Source: an uncultured Prevotellaceae bacterium
Lineage (GTDB): Bacteria; Bacteroidota; Bacteroidia; Bacteroidales; Muribaculaceae
DNA: 64,000 nt
Assembly (NCBI GenBank): GCA_900318255.1
Contig: ONJX01000027.1
Span: forward strand, 1 to 64,000
Direction: 5' to 3'
Shown here: positions 26,839 through 36,716 of the stretch, piece by piece
How the letters are laid out: each line of letters starts with the position of its first letter
How positions within the stretch are numbered: the first letter of the stretch is position 1
Notes under the pieces: model-generated
Told to the model about the DNA's origin: nothing
What the model saw: the letters and a program-made list of their open reading frames with translations, nothing else
Databases searched by the model: none
Program-made: the position numbers and the translations under genes

Positions 26839-27633
26839 TTATTTAAATATAAGAACTGATACCGATGTGAGCAATGAAGCAAGTGAAATCCACAACGTGG
26901 GCTGCAAGAAAGCATTGCCGGCAGCTGTCGCTTCACGCGCTTTCTTCTCATTAGGCTCAACATAAATCATGTCGCCTTGCTTTAGGTAATACACTGGCGA
27001 GCTATATAAACTCTGTAGATTGGTGAGATCTACACGATAAGCCATCTGCTGGCCATTCTCCTCGCGCATCACTAGCACATTGTCGCGCTTGCCATTGATG
27101 GTGAGGTCGCCGGCGCGGCTCAGAGCGTCGATGATGGTGGTGACATCGTGATCCATCAAGAAACGTCCAGGGCTGTTAACCTCGCCCATCACCGAGAAGA
27201 ACAAGTCGAGGAAATCAACTGTCACGATGGGGTCCTTGAGCAGGTCACGAGTGATGAGCTGGTTCTTGATGTAGGCCGAAATCTCACTCCGTGTCATTCC
27301 TTTCAGGGAAATTTTGCCAAGAACGGGGAAATCAATCTCTCCATTCTCATCAACAGTGTAACTTGCCACCTGGCTAGTGCTCAGATTGGCATCCGACTGA
27401 GATGTCTTGTAACGACCCACAATCTGCAAGTTAAACAGATAAGCCAAACCAGGGTCTTTGCTGCCAACGAGTATTGACAATTTGTCACCAGGCTGAACTG
27501 TCACGAGTTTGGGTTGCTGCAAATCATGCACCTGCCCTGATTGCACATCCTGGAAATATCCTAACTTGGGAGCGTTGCACGACGCTACCACAAGGACCAG
27601 GCTCATCAACATTATCAGTTTTGTAAATTTCAT
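26839..27633 (-). CDS. wza: Polysaccharide export outer-membrane lipoprotein (Wza-like, SLBB)
   Basis: 264 residues. A lipoprotein signal ends in LVLVVASC (lipobox, lipidated Cys19). The polysaccharide-export domain (VQPGDKLSILVGSKDPGL) and an SLBB-type domain (VNSPGRFLMDHDVTTIIDAL) follow, and the C-terminus is a hydrophobic helix (LWISLASLLTSVSVLIF) as in Wza, where it forms the outer-membrane pore. First gene of the leftward operon, 8 nt from wzc. A promoter with an unusually long leader of about 230 nt lies upstream. Confidence 0.93.
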   Translation of the reverse strand: MKFTKLIMLMSLVLVVASCNAPKLGYFQDVQSGQVHDLQQPKLVTVQPGDKLSILVGSKDPGLAYLFNLQIVGRYKTSQSDANLSTSQVASYTVDENGEIDFPVLGKISLKGMTRSEISAYIKNQLITRDLLKDPIVTVDFLDLFFSVMGEVNSPGRFLMDHDVTTIIDALSRAGDLTINGKRDNVLVMREENGQQMAYRVDLTNLQSLYSSPVYYLKQGDMIYVEPNEKKAREATAAGNAFLQPTLWISLASLLTSVSVLIFK

Positions 27634-27870
27634 AATAGATATTTTTGATTAATAATTTTCAGTTGGTTTAGAAATACTGATTGATTATCCTCAATTTCTG
27701 TAAAAGTGGTTTCAATTTAATAATTTGATGCCAATCTTGGGTTTTATGCAATACTTTGGGACATCAAGTGCTTGGTATGGTGCTAGCACTCAACGAATTA
27801 GGTTGTATCCGCAAAAATAATGGATTGTCTTTGGAGCTTCTTTTAAAGCCACAAAAACCATTTTAGCGCA

Positions 27871-27901
27871 CAAAATTAGTTAATATTTTTATAATATGCA
27901 A
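27871..27901 (-). promoter_or_regulatory. Promoter of the wza-led polysaccharide operon
   Basis: On the minus strand TTG (27899-27901), 20-bp spacer, TAATTTTG (27871-27878). Transcription would start near 27864, giving a leader of about 230 nt, long enough to host processive antitermination or attenuation as described for Bacteroides capsule loci. No UpxY-type regulator gene is present here. Confidence 0.65.
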
Positions 27902-27986
27902 TTATTTTATTTTCATTTTTTCATTAAAAAAAATACAGTAATCAAGTTGGGCAAACTGGTACTGTTGCTGTGGTGCTAACAAAGAT

Positions 27987-28030
27987 GATTAAGAAAAGCC
28001 GAGGGCACTGTCGCAGCAGAGCCCTCGGCT
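27987..28030 (-). terminator. Intrinsic terminator of groESL
   Basis: AGCCGAGGGC (27997-28006) pairs perfectly with GCCCTCGGCT (28021-28030) across a 14-nt loop. On the minus strand it is followed by TTTTCTT. It lies 24 nt after the groEL stop. Confidence 0.85.
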
Positions 28031-28054
28031 AAAAATATTATAGATTCATTGATT

Positions 28055-29707
<1,653 letters not shown>

Positions 29708-29719
29708 TTAAAATTTAAT

Positions 29720-29949
29720 TTATTCTTCAACAATTGCCAAAATGTCACTCTGGCGCATCATCAGCAGTTTTGCGCCATCTACCTCAATCTCGGTGCCGGC
29801 ATACTTGCCATAGAGCACAGTGTCGCCAGCTTTTACTACCATTTCCTCGTCTTTGGTGCCATGACCAACGGCTTTTACTACCCAGCAGTAACTTCTTCGG
29901 CTTTAGCAGGTTCAATAAGAACTCTGTCACTTAATGGTTTGATTGTCAT
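29720..29949 (-). pseudogene. groS: Co-chaperonin GroES, internally deleted and frameshifted
   Basis: Frame 1 from the ATG at 29949 gives [20 protein letters not shown] then TAG-W and hits in-frame TAG at 29878-29880. In another frame the rest of GroES follows without a break: [48 protein letters not shown] and a stop at 29720. What is missing between them is the GGIIIPDTAKEKP-type segment, about 49 nt, i.e. the mobile loop that docks on GroEL. Both ends are well conserved and the spacing to groEL is normal, so the event is recent or is an assembly artefact. GroES is normally essential; an intact second copy would have to lie elsewhere. Confidence 0.88.
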
Positions 29950-29991
29950 TTTCTTTATTTTTTAAGTTAGATATATTATTTGCAATATCAA

Positions 29992-30010
29992 TGGCGTTAT
30001 TCCAACGCCA
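29992..30010. promoter_or_regulatory. Perfect 7-bp dyad upstream of groESL
   Basis: TGGCGTT (29992-29998), ATTCC, AACGCCA (30004-30010), 43 bp upstream of the groES ATG. It is a candidate operator for heat-shock control, since no CIRCE element (TTAGCACTC-N9-GAGTGCTAA) is present. Confidence 0.4.
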
Positions 30011-30246
30011 CTCTACTACTATGCACAATCTGTGCCAATGCCACGCTTTTCCCACTAAACGACATTTTGTCATGATTATTTGCGCTATACCACTTTAATG
30101 TTTGGAGAAATTTTACCACAATGAGAGTTGGGTGTTATTTATGGAGGGGGGGGCTGTTCACATGCATGACATAAATATATACATCATCTTTTCCATTTGT
30201 TCAAAACGCTCGTCTTTGCCATTTGTCATATTGTCATGGTGTTGCA

Positions 30247-31338
30247 TTAATCAATTCCAAAATACACTTTTTTGTACCAGCTGGACCAGTCGGGTAAATA
30301 TGTAACGGCCTTATCAACAAGTGTATTAGACTTAAAGTTGCTGAACTTGGGAGAGTTTCTTGTCAGTTGTTGATATTCATTCATTGTCTTGTCAAGAAAA
30401 CAATTTTCTGGATGAGAAACAACAGAGAAATAGACCTCGTCAAATACACCTCTATTCTCAAGTTCAAATGCCATCAACTGATTCCTCCAAAGTTGGTTCA
30501 TGCCACCCCTGAATGGGCAACCGTCATCTTCGTATTGTCCACAGAAAAACGAATGTTGTTTTTCCATAATCTTCCAATAGAAGTAGCCGCAATGTTTGTG
30601 GTAATAACACTTATCGTGATTTTTTATCAATTCTTTTATGCCACATGATTTGCAATAGGCTTTCTCTGATTCAGTAATACCTTTTGAACGATAGCCTCCA
30701 CAGGTCGTAAATTCCCGTTCTGTTAACTTGTGTTCTATGAGCCAAAGGCAGAGCTTGTTGTCAATGTTTCGATAAGCAATGGCAACATCCGAGTCAGTAC
30801 CTGCATGAGGGCTGTGGTCACCAAGAAGGCCTTTGGAGCCTTCCAGTGATGACTCCCAATACTCAAAGCAATAGCCTTTGCGAAATTGCCCCCTTTCAAT
30901 GTGGTCAAACCCTTTAGGGGCTACTCCAGACTCTTTTAATATCATGTCGGCATACTCACTTTCCAATATTGGCACAAACAGATTAACACACGCTGTTTGA
31001 GAGCTTGCCACATGCATTGAAGCTGCATAATGAGGCTTATATGCAAACTTGCTTTCTTGAATCTCCTCTACTATTGTCTTTATGCCATTGTATAGCATGA
31101 CAGGTATTTTTGCATCACGATATGGCTTTGGAAACAAGCATTTGTGTTTCACACCACTATTTGATATTCCTTGACCATCAATTTTAAGAATCTCTTCTTT
31201 GTACTTTATTAGATAAGAGTAAACCCTCTGTTGAAAATCCTGATAAGACATAAGCGATAAGTTGTTTACGGGTTGAGTCCACTTTAAAAGTAGCTTTTCT
31301 TGTGGATTATGGTTAAATGCATTATCTGTTTGAGTCAT
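30247..31338 (-). CDS. Putative PD-(D/E)XK restriction endonuclease (PGN_0703-like)
   Basis: 363 residues, soluble. Near residue 190 GTDSDVAIAYR, then about 10 residues, then LWLIEHKLTE gives the D...ExK pattern of the PD-(D/E)XK nuclease fold. Downstream is a Cys/His-rich segment (YCKSCGIKELI, KCYYHKHCGYFYW) and a further CGQYEDDGCPF that could hold a metal. The overall layout resembles the PGN_0703 family of putative restriction endonucleases (from memory). No methyltransferase or specificity subunit is adjacent, and the gene is more AT-rich than its neighbours, both suggesting a lone acquired defence gene. The -7 box ends 1 nt before this ATG, so Met30 (MSYQDFQQRV, 31251) may be the true start. 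Confidence 0.7.
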   Translation of the reverse strand: MTQTDNAFNHNPQEKLLLKWTQPVNNLSLMSYQDFQQRVYSYLIKYKEEILKIDGQGISNSGVKHKCLFPKPYRDAKIPVMLYNGIKTIVEEIQESKFAYKPHYAASMHVASSQTACVNLFVPILESEYADMILKESGVAPKGFDHIERGQFRKGYCFEYWESSLEGSKGLLGDHSPHAGTDSDVAIAYRNIDNKLCLWLIEHKLTEREFTTCGGYRSKGITESEKAYCKSCGIKELIKNHDKCYYHKHCGYFYWKIMEKQHSFFCGQYEDDGCPFRGGMNQLWRNQLMAFELENRGVFDEVYFSVVSHPENCFLDKTMNEYQQLTRNSPKFSNFKSNTLVDKAVTYLPDWSSWYKKVYFGID

Positions 31339-31339
31339 G

Positions 31340-31347
31340 CAAAGTTA
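31340..31347 (-). promoter_or_regulatory. -7 box abutting the endonuclease start codon
   Basis: TAACTTTG on the minus strand, ending one base before the ATG at 31338. Transcription from it would begin at or inside the first codons, so either translation starts at a downstream Met or another promoter is used. Confidence 0.6.
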
Positions 31348-31775
31348 CATTATTTTTTTTAATTTACAAAACATTTTAACGAATTATAATTAACAGAATG
31401 ACTAAAATACCATATACTTTAATAAAGTGGACGCGAGATGATAGGTGCTAGAAGTGACCGTGCTATATCCATTGGCAAAATAGCCCATATTTTTAAAACG
31501 GGACAAACCAATGACGGCAAAAACGTCTGCATTTTATTAAACATAATTAGTTGGCATAGTTACTATTCGGCTGTGTCGCCATTGTAAAAAAAATAACCAA
31601 ACCAGACAAATATAACAAGAATCAGCTAGCTAAGCATTAGGAGTATCGTGACAAGATGCCTGGCCTAATTTCTCGTAGCCAATACAATGGACGTAGCAAT
31701 TTTTGCCGCAGGGTAATGCGAACAGATCCGGAAACGAATATTTTTTGCGAAGTGGTGATATTTTTGCCGGCAAAA

Positions 31776-31808
31776 TTTGCATGGAGTGTAAAGTTTTTTG
31801 TAAATTTG
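31776..31808 (+). promoter_or_regulatory. Promoter of the small beta-grasp protein / 5'-nucleotidase unit
   Basis: TTTG (31776-31779), 21-bp spacer, TAAATTTG (31801-31808): a good Bacteroidetes -33/-7 pair, about 40 bp ahead of the ATG at 31855. Confidence 0.75.
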
Positions 31809-31854
31809 CGTCTGGAATATTTCCTAAAAGTTTCTCCTTATTATATATATTACA

Positions 31855-32055
31855 ATGATAGTGATAGTGAACGATTGCCGCATCAGGATATTTCGTGGGG
31901 CCACAGTAGGCGATGTGCTGTTGCGCTATGCTGTGCGTAATGGCTTGGAACTTAGTGTGGTACCAGCGTTGCGTGTCACCGACAAGTGGGGGCACGCTCT
32001 TGATCATGCAGCTCCATTAACCGATAAACAAAGCATTAAAATAATAAACCTATAG
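31855..32055 (+). CDS. Small conserved-looking protein, beta-grasp-like
   Basis: 66 residues: alternating hydrophobic strands (MIVIVNDCRIRIF, SIKIINL at the ends), a helix-like GDVLLRYAVRNGL and the turn VTDKWGHALDHAAPLTD. This pattern suggests a ubiquitin-like/ThiS-like beta-grasp, but there is no C-terminal GG. It has a strong promoter, and the 5'-nucleotidase ATG follows 4 nt after its stop, which argues that it is real and co-expressed. Function unknown. An overlapping antisense ORF of 125 codons has neither promoter nor recognisable sequence. Confidence 0.62.
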   Translation: MIVIVNDCRIRIFRGATVGDVLLRYAVRNGLELSVVPALRVTDKWGHALDHAAPLTDKQSIKIINL

Positions 32056-32059
32056 AATT

Positions 32060-33487
32060 ATGAGAAAGTTTTTTTTGTCAATAGTAAGTGTGGTGTTGTT
32101 CTCGCTCTTGAGCGTCGCTCATGGCGAGACGGTGAGGATTTTGTCAACCAACGACATGCATTCTGCCCTCGAGAAGATGCCAAAGCTCGCGGCCATTGTC
32201 GATAGTCTGCGAGCCATCGATCCGGGTCTGCTTGTGCTCTCGGCAGGCGACAACCGCACCGGTAATCCCTATAACGACCTCTATGAGCCAGTGTCTTATC
32301 CCATGATTTCGTTTATGAACTTCATTGGTTTTGACGCGTCGGCGCTGGGTAATCATGAGTATGACTCAAAAATAGAGGGTCTGGCTAAAATGACGGCATT
32401 GTCTAACTTTAGATATATCGCTGCTAATATCACCTGCCCTGAGGAGACCGGCATCAAAGTGGTGCCTTATCAAGTGTTTGACGTGAATGGCGTGAAGGTG
32501 GGCGTGCTGGGCATCACACAGGTGGGCACGCTAGGCATCCCCGACACTCACCCCGACAATGTTAAAGGGCTGTCGTTCAAGCGTCCCGAGGAGGTGATAC
32601 CACAATATAAGTGGCTCGCCGAGGATTGTGACGTGAATGTGTTGCTCACCCACATTGGCTATGAGAATGATGTGGAACTGGCAAAACAGTTTCCTTATTA
32701 CGACCTCATCGTGAGCAGTCACACCCACACTCAGCTCGAGGGCGGTGAGCTGCACAATGGCGTGCTCATCACACAAAATGGCTACCAGCTGCCACGTGTG
32801 GCCCTTACCACCCTTGAGGTGGAAGACGGCGAGGTGGTGAGCAAGAAAACCGAGAACATTTATCTTGACCGCTTTACTGGTCACAACGAGGTTGCCGACG
32901 CTATGCTCGCTCATTTCAAGAGTAACCCCGAGATGGAGCGTGAGGTGGGGCGCCTGGCTAGCAGCATTTCTACCTACGACGCGCTGGGAGTGATGATGTG
33001 CGACGCATGGCGCTCGGAGCTAGGCTGCGACATAGCCATTGAGAACTATGGCGGTGTGCGCTACGACGTGTTCCCGGCTGGCCCCATCACGGTGAAAGAC
33101 ATCCTTAACCTTGACCCCTTCATGAACACAGCGGTGGTGATGACACTCACTGGCAAGGAGCTGAGCGACATGCTCATGGCTTGCTTCAAGGCCGATCGCA
33201 ACCGTTTCCCCATCACCAGTGGATGCACTGCGGTGGTGACCTATAAAGATGCGACAAAGGCCGAGATTAAGAAGCTCGAGCTTTTTACCACCGATGGCAA
33301 GAAGCTTGACATGAAGAAGAAATATCGCGTGATGACCAATAACTATGTGGCCTCGATATGCGACTCACCGCGACAGGATCAAGGCGAGCGTGGCACCGAC
33401 ACCACCAGCAGCATTATCATCAGGTGGCTCGAGAAAATGGGAACTGTTGACTATCAAGGTCGCTCTAGCTTTGTGGAAAAGTGGTAG
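32060..33487 (+). CDS. UshA-like 5'-nucleotidase / metallophosphatase
   Basis: 475 residues with a cleavable signal peptide (FFLSIVSVVLFSLLSVAHG). The metallophosphatase domain shows ILSTNDMHSALEK, LSAGDNRTGN, ASALGNHEYDS and THIGYEND / SSHTHTQLEG, the dinuclear metal ligands in order. In the first block Asp-Met-His stands where Asp-Xaa-His is expected. The C-terminal 5'-nucleotidase domain starts near residue 290 (YDALGVMMCDAW, IENYGGVRYDVFPAGPITV). Periplasmic; dephosphorylates nucleotides for salvage or phosphate supply. Confidence 0.92.
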   Translation: MRKFFLSIVSVVLFSLLSVAHGETVRILSTNDMHSALEKMPKLAAIVDSLRAIDPGLLVLSAGDNRTGNPYNDLYEPVSYPMISFMNFIGFDASALGNHEYDSKIEGLAKMTALSNFRYIAANITCPEETGIKVVPYQVFDVNGVKVGVLGITQVGTLGIPDTHPDNVKGLSFKRPEEVIPQYKWLAEDCDVNVLLTHIGYENDVELAKQFPYYDLIVSSHTHTQLEGGELHNGVLITQNGYQLPRVALTTLEVEDGEVVSKKTENIYLDRFTGHNEVADAMLAHFKSNPEMEREVGRLASSISTYDALGVMMCDAWRSELGCDIAIENYGGVRYDVFPAGPITVKDILNLDPFMNTAVVMTLTGKELSDMLMACFKADRNRFPITSGCTAVVTYKDATKAEIKKLELFTTDGKKLDMKKKYRVMTNNYVASICDSPRQDQGERGTDTTSSIIIRWLEKMGTVDYQGRSSFVEKW

Positions 33488-33509
33488 TCATTAAATGTGT
33501 TCAAAAGGG

Positions 33510-33544
33510 TTGTTAATAACTTTTGACCCTAAAGTTATTAACAA
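33510..33544. promoter_or_regulatory. Perfect 14-bp AT-rich dyad upstream of nrdJ
   Basis: TTGTTAATAACTTT (33510-33523), 7-nt spacer, AAAGTTATTAACAA (33531-33544). It sits 23 nt after the 5'-nucleotidase stop and just upstream of, or overlapping, the -33 region of the nrdJ promoter. It may be an operator or an AT-rich terminator. Confidence 0.55.
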
Positions 33545-33715
33545 TTGTTTTATGAAATAGTTATTGTGCTTAAATTTGCACGCTAATTGCAAATAAAAAA
33601 CTAATTAATAACATACAACGGGTTACAACAGTGAGAGCAAGCATCGAGTGTCGATGATTAATGCTATTGCCTCGTGTGCTTGTGGGCTAGTTAGCTCGTC
33701 AGATAAAGAAATACA
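33545..33715 (+). promoter_or_regulatory. nrdJ promoter and structured 5' leader
   Basis: The -7 box TAAATTTG is at 33571-33578 (TTG at 33545-33547, spacer 23). The leader to the ATG at 33716 is about 130 nt and can fold: CATCGA/TCGATG (33642-33647 with 33651-33656) competes with AGCAAGCA/TGCTTGT (33636-33643 with 33677-33683). Because the product uses coenzyme B12, I looked for a cobalamin riboswitch, but no GCCACTG B12-box was seen. Confidence 0.5.
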
Positions 33716-36274
33716 GTGGAAAAGAAGACTTACACCTATGATGAGGCCTATCATGCCTCGTTGCAGTACTTTAAAGGCGATGAACTCGCCGCGAGAGTGT
33801 GGGCGACAAAATATGCCTTGAAAGACTCGTTTGGGCATCTCTATGAGCAAACCCCCGACGATATGCACCACCGCATCGCCAGTGAGATCGCCCGAATTGA
33901 GAAGAAGTATCCCAACCCCATGAGCGAGCAGCAAATTTTTGAGTTGCTCAAGAACTTCCGTTACATAGTGCCGCAAGGCAGCCCCATGGCAGGAATTGGC
34001 AACAATTTCCAGGTGGGCTCGTTGAGCAACTGCTTTGTCATTGGCCTTGACGGAGAGCCCGACTCCTATGGCGGTATCATCAAGATCGACGAGGAGCAGG
34101 TGCAGCTCATGAAACGGCGCGGTGGAGTGGGGCACGACTTGTCGCACATTCGCCCGCTGGGGTCGCCAGTGAAGAACTCGGCGTTGACCTCTACCGGATT
34201 AGTGCCTTTCATGGAACGTTACAGCAACTCCACCCGCGAGGTGGCACAAGACGGTCGCCGCGGAGCGTTGATGCTCACCGTGAGCATTAAGCACCCCGAC
34301 AGCGAGTCGTTTATCGATGCCAAGATGGTGGAGGGCAAGGTGACTGGAGCCAATGTGTCGGTGCGCATCGACGACGCATTCATGCAGGCCGCCGTTGATG
34401 GCACACAATATACTCAGCAATATCCCATTGATGCCGAGAAACCCTTGTATTCCAAGCAGATTGATGCCCGCAAGTTGTGGAACAAGATTGTTCACAACGC
34501 ATGGAAGAGTGCCGAGCCTGGCGTGCTGTTCTGGGACACCATCATTCGTGAGGCAGTGCCCGACTGCTATGCCGACCTGGGCTTCCGCACCATCTCTACC
34601 AACCCTTGTGGCGAAATTCCGCTGTGTCCCTACGACAGCTGCCGCCTCATTGCTGTGAACCTCTACAGCTATGTGGTTAACCCATTCACTAAGGATGCCT
34701 ATTTCGACTTCGACCTCTTCAAGGAGCACATTGGCTACACACAGCGCATGATGGACGACATCATCGACCTTGAGATGGAGAAGATTGAGGCGATTCTCGC
34801 AAAGATTAAGCAAGACCCAGAGACCGAAGAGGTTAAGCAAACCGAGCTGAACCTGTGGACAAAGATTCGCAACAAGACCCTCAAGGGTCGCCGCACTGGC
34901 GTGGGCACCACTGCCGAGGGCGACATGATTGCCGCGATGGGCTTGACCTATGGCACTCCCGAAGCCACTGAGTTCTCGGTAAAGGTACACAGAGCGTTGG
35001 CTCTGGCAGCCTACGGTTCATCGGTGAACATGGCTCGTGAGCGTGGTGCGTTCGAGATTTACGACGCTAAGCGCGAGGAGAATAACCCCTTCATAGGTCG
35101 CATCAGGGAGGCCGACCCTGAGCTTTATGACCTCATGGTGAAATATGGTCGCCGCAACATCGCTTGCTTGACCATTGCCCCCACTGGCACCACAAGCATC
35201 TTGACACAGACCACCTCGGGCATAGAGCCAGTGTTCCTGCCCGTGTATAAGCGTCGCCGCAAGGTGAACCCCAGCGACAAGGACGTGAGGGTCGATTATG
35301 TGGATGAGAGTGGCGACTCGTTTGAGGAGTATATTGTCTATCACCACAAGTTTATTACCTGGATGCAGACTCATGGCATTGAGGTGCGCAACGACTACAC
35401 CCAAGAGCAAATTGAGGACCTCGTGAAACGCTCGCCCTATTACAAAGCCACCAGCAACGACGTTGACTGGCTCAACAAGGTGCGCATGCAAGGCGCGGTG
35501 CAAAAGTGGGTCGATCACAGCATCAGCGTCACTATCAATCTGCCTAACGACATCAGCGAGGAGATGGTGGGCAAGCTATATGTAGAGGCTTGGCGCTCAG
35601 GATGCAAGGGCTGCACCGTCTATCGTGATGGCTCGCGTAGTGGAGTGCTCATCTCGCTCGCTGGCGATGGCAAAAACAAGAAGAAGAAAGACGAGAAGAA
35701 GGCTCACTATATAGCCGAGGAGGAGCACATCCTCAAGCGTCCAGTGGAGCTTGAGGCCGATGTGGTGCGCTTCCAGAACAACAAGGAGAAGTGGATTGCC
35801 TTCATTGGTCTGATTGATAATCGTCCCTACGAGATATTTACTGGTATTGCCGATGATGATGAGGGCATCTTCTGCCCCAAGTCGGTGACTAAAGGCAAGA
35901 TTATCAAGGCAGTGAACGAAAATGGCGAGAAGCGCTACGACTTCCAGTTTATCAACAAGCGAGGCTTCAAGACCACCATCGAGGGCTTGAGCGAGAAGTT
36001 CAACCCCGAGTTCTGGAACTATGCCAAGCTCATCTCGGGGGTGCTGCGCTATGGCATGCCCATTGAGCAGGTGCTCAAGCTGGTATCGAGCCTCGAGCTT
36101 GACAATCAGAGCATCAACACCTGGAAGATGGGCGTGGAGCGTGCCCTGAAGAAGTACCTCCCTAACGGCACCAAGCTCAGCGGACAGACCTGCCCCAACT
36201 GCGGTCAGGAAAGTCTGGTATATCAAGAAGGCTGCCTCATCTGCACCAACTGTGGCACCTCACGCTGCGGTTAG
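33716..36274 (+). CDS. nrdJ: Adenosylcobalamin-dependent ribonucleoside reductase (class II)
   Basis: 852 residues. The catalytic barrel shows GSLSNCFVIGL, GRRGALMLTVS, the central FRTISTNPCGEIPL near residue 295 (active-site Cys of NPCGE) and TIAPTGTTSIL near residue 490. The C-terminus carries the Zn/redox cluster CPNCGQESLVYQEGCLICTNCG. There is no neighbouring NrdB radical-generating subunit, as expected for class II enzymes. It reduces ribonucleotides to deoxyribonucleotides in the cytosol. Monocistronic. Confidence 0.95.
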   Translation: MEKKTYTYDEAYHASLQYFKGDELAARVWATKYALKDSFGHLYEQTPDDMHHRIASEIARIEKKYPNPMSEQQIFELLKNFRYIVPQGSPMAGIGNNFQVGSLSNCFVIGLDGEPDSYGGIIKIDEEQVQLMKRRGGVGHDLSHIRPLGSPVKNSALTSTGLVPFMERYSNSTREVAQDGRRGALMLTVSIKHPDSESFIDAKMVEGKVTGANVSVRIDDAFMQAAVDGTQYTQQYPIDAEKPLYSKQIDARKLWNKIVHNAWKSAEPGVLFWDTIIREAVPDCYADLGFRTISTNPCGEIPLCPYDSCRLIAVNLYSYVVNPFTKDAYFDFDLFKEHIGYTQRMMDDIIDLEMEKIEAILAKIKQDPETEEVKQTELNLWTKIRNKTLKGRRTGVGTTAEGDMIAAMGLTYGTPEATEFSVKVHRALALAAYGSSVNMARERGAFEIYDAKREENNPFIGRIREADPELYDLMVKYGRRNIACLTIAPTGTTSILTQTTSGIEPVFLPVYKRRRKVNPSDKDVRVDYVDESGDSFEEYIVYHHKFITWMQTHGIEVRNDYTQEQIEDLVKRSPYYKATSNDVDWLNKVRMQGAVQKWVDHSISVTINLPNDISEEMVGKLYVEAWRSGCKGCTVYRDGSRSGVLISLAGDGKNKKKKDEKKAHYIAEEEHILKRPVELEADVVRFQNNKEKWIAFIGLIDNRPYEIFTGIADDDEGIFCPKSVTKGKIIKAVNENGEKRYDFQFINKRGFKTTIEGLSEKFNPEFWNYAKLISGVLRYGMPIEQVLKLVSSLELDNQSINTWKMGVERALKKYLPNGTKLSGQTCPNCGQESLVYQEGCLICTNCGTSRCG

Positions 36275-36370
36275 CAATTGACGCTGGCTATATATATTTT
36301 CTGTTTTAGTAAAAAACGGATTTGCGATTTGGCCAGAAGCTGACTCTTGAGCTACCCTAAACGAATTTAT

Positions 36371-36396
36371 GAAACATCGGCGATCACCGATGTTTC
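36371..36396. repeat. GAAACA/TGTTTC hairpin repeat, variant copy
   Basis: GAAACATCGG pairs with CCGATGTTTC across CGATCA: ten perfect pairs. It is a shorter sibling of the 29-bp family. Confidence 0.75.
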
Positions 36397-36414
36397 ATTT
36401 TTTAGGGCAATTTT

Positions 36415-36443
36415 GAAACAATGGGGTCAGACCCCGATGTTTC
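36415..36443. repeat. GAAACA/TGTTTC hairpin repeat, copy 2
   Basis: Nearly identical to 5515-5543 and, in reverse orientation, to 45156-45184 and 45262-45290. Confidence 0.85.
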
Positions 36444-36479
36444 ATTTTGGCACATAAATAATGAAAAATTAGTCTTCAC

Positions 36480-36675
36480 CTGTTCATTTAGACATAAGCG
36501 CACGCTTGATTGGACATAAGAACATAAGTTCACATAAGGAACATAAGTTTTGTTCTTGTGACAATTTATGTTCTTATGTCTATCTTATGCTCTTATGTCT
36601 AAAAAATACTATGCGGGAGCCATGAGGGCGTGATTTTTTCAAAAAGCTTAGTTGAAATTCGTTTGATTCGTGTGC
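36480..36675 (+). repeat. 195-bp hairpin-rich dispersed element with ACATAAG iterations, copy A
   Basis: The left half carries repeated ACATAAG (e.g. AGACATAAG at 36490, GGACATAAG, GAACATAAG, TCACATAAG, GAACATAAG). The right half carries the complement (TTCTTATGTCT, GCTCTTATGTCT), so it can fold on itself. The 3' part is GCGGGAGCCATGAGGGCGTG, a run of T, AAAAAGCTTAGTTGAAATTC. The second copy at 45317-45510 is inverted and clearly homologous, with a 10-bp indel in the heptamer area. Confidence 0.85.
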
Positions 36676-36716
36676 TTTTATTTTATAAAGTGGACTCGTC
36701 TATGGTGACAAGCGGG

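Larger units (their letters stand above)
27634..28054. other. Intergenic region: wza leader, promoter and groEL terminator
   Basis: 421 bp without a gene. It contains the wza promoter (27871-27901), the groEL terminator (27987-28030) and a roughly 230-nt AT-rich wza leader that includes a GTGCTAGCAC palindrome (27781-27790). Confidence 0.7.
31339..31854. other. 516-bp intergenic region between divergent units
   Basis: AT-rich; no supported gene. It holds the endonuclease -7 box at the left and a full promoter (31776-31808) for the rightward unit at the right. An opposite-strand ORF at 31630-32007 is considered a shadow. Confidence 0.6.
36275..36716. other. 442-bp convergent intergenic region filled with dispersed repeats
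   Basis: Between the 3' ends of nrdJ and the thiE homologue; no gene. It contains two GAAACA hairpins (36371-36396, 36415-36443) and one copy of the 195-bp ACATAAG element (36480-36675). Confidence 0.75.

Noticed and set aside
29950..30030. CIRCE element before groESL
   Set aside because: No TTAGCACTC/GAGTGCTAA pair; only an unrelated 7-bp dyad is present.
31630..32007. 125-codon ORF on the minus strand opposite the small beta-grasp gene
   Set aside because: It lacks a promoter and recognisable sequence, has many His/Tyr/Cys residues in no order, and overlaps a better-supported coupled gene on the plus strand.
33585..33715. Cobalamin riboswitch before the class II reductase
   Set aside because: No GCCACTG B12-box or the standard core was found; only competing short stems are seen.
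34199..34990. 263-codon ORF antisense to nrdJ
   Set aside because: Shadow frame; nrdJ on the other strand is certain.
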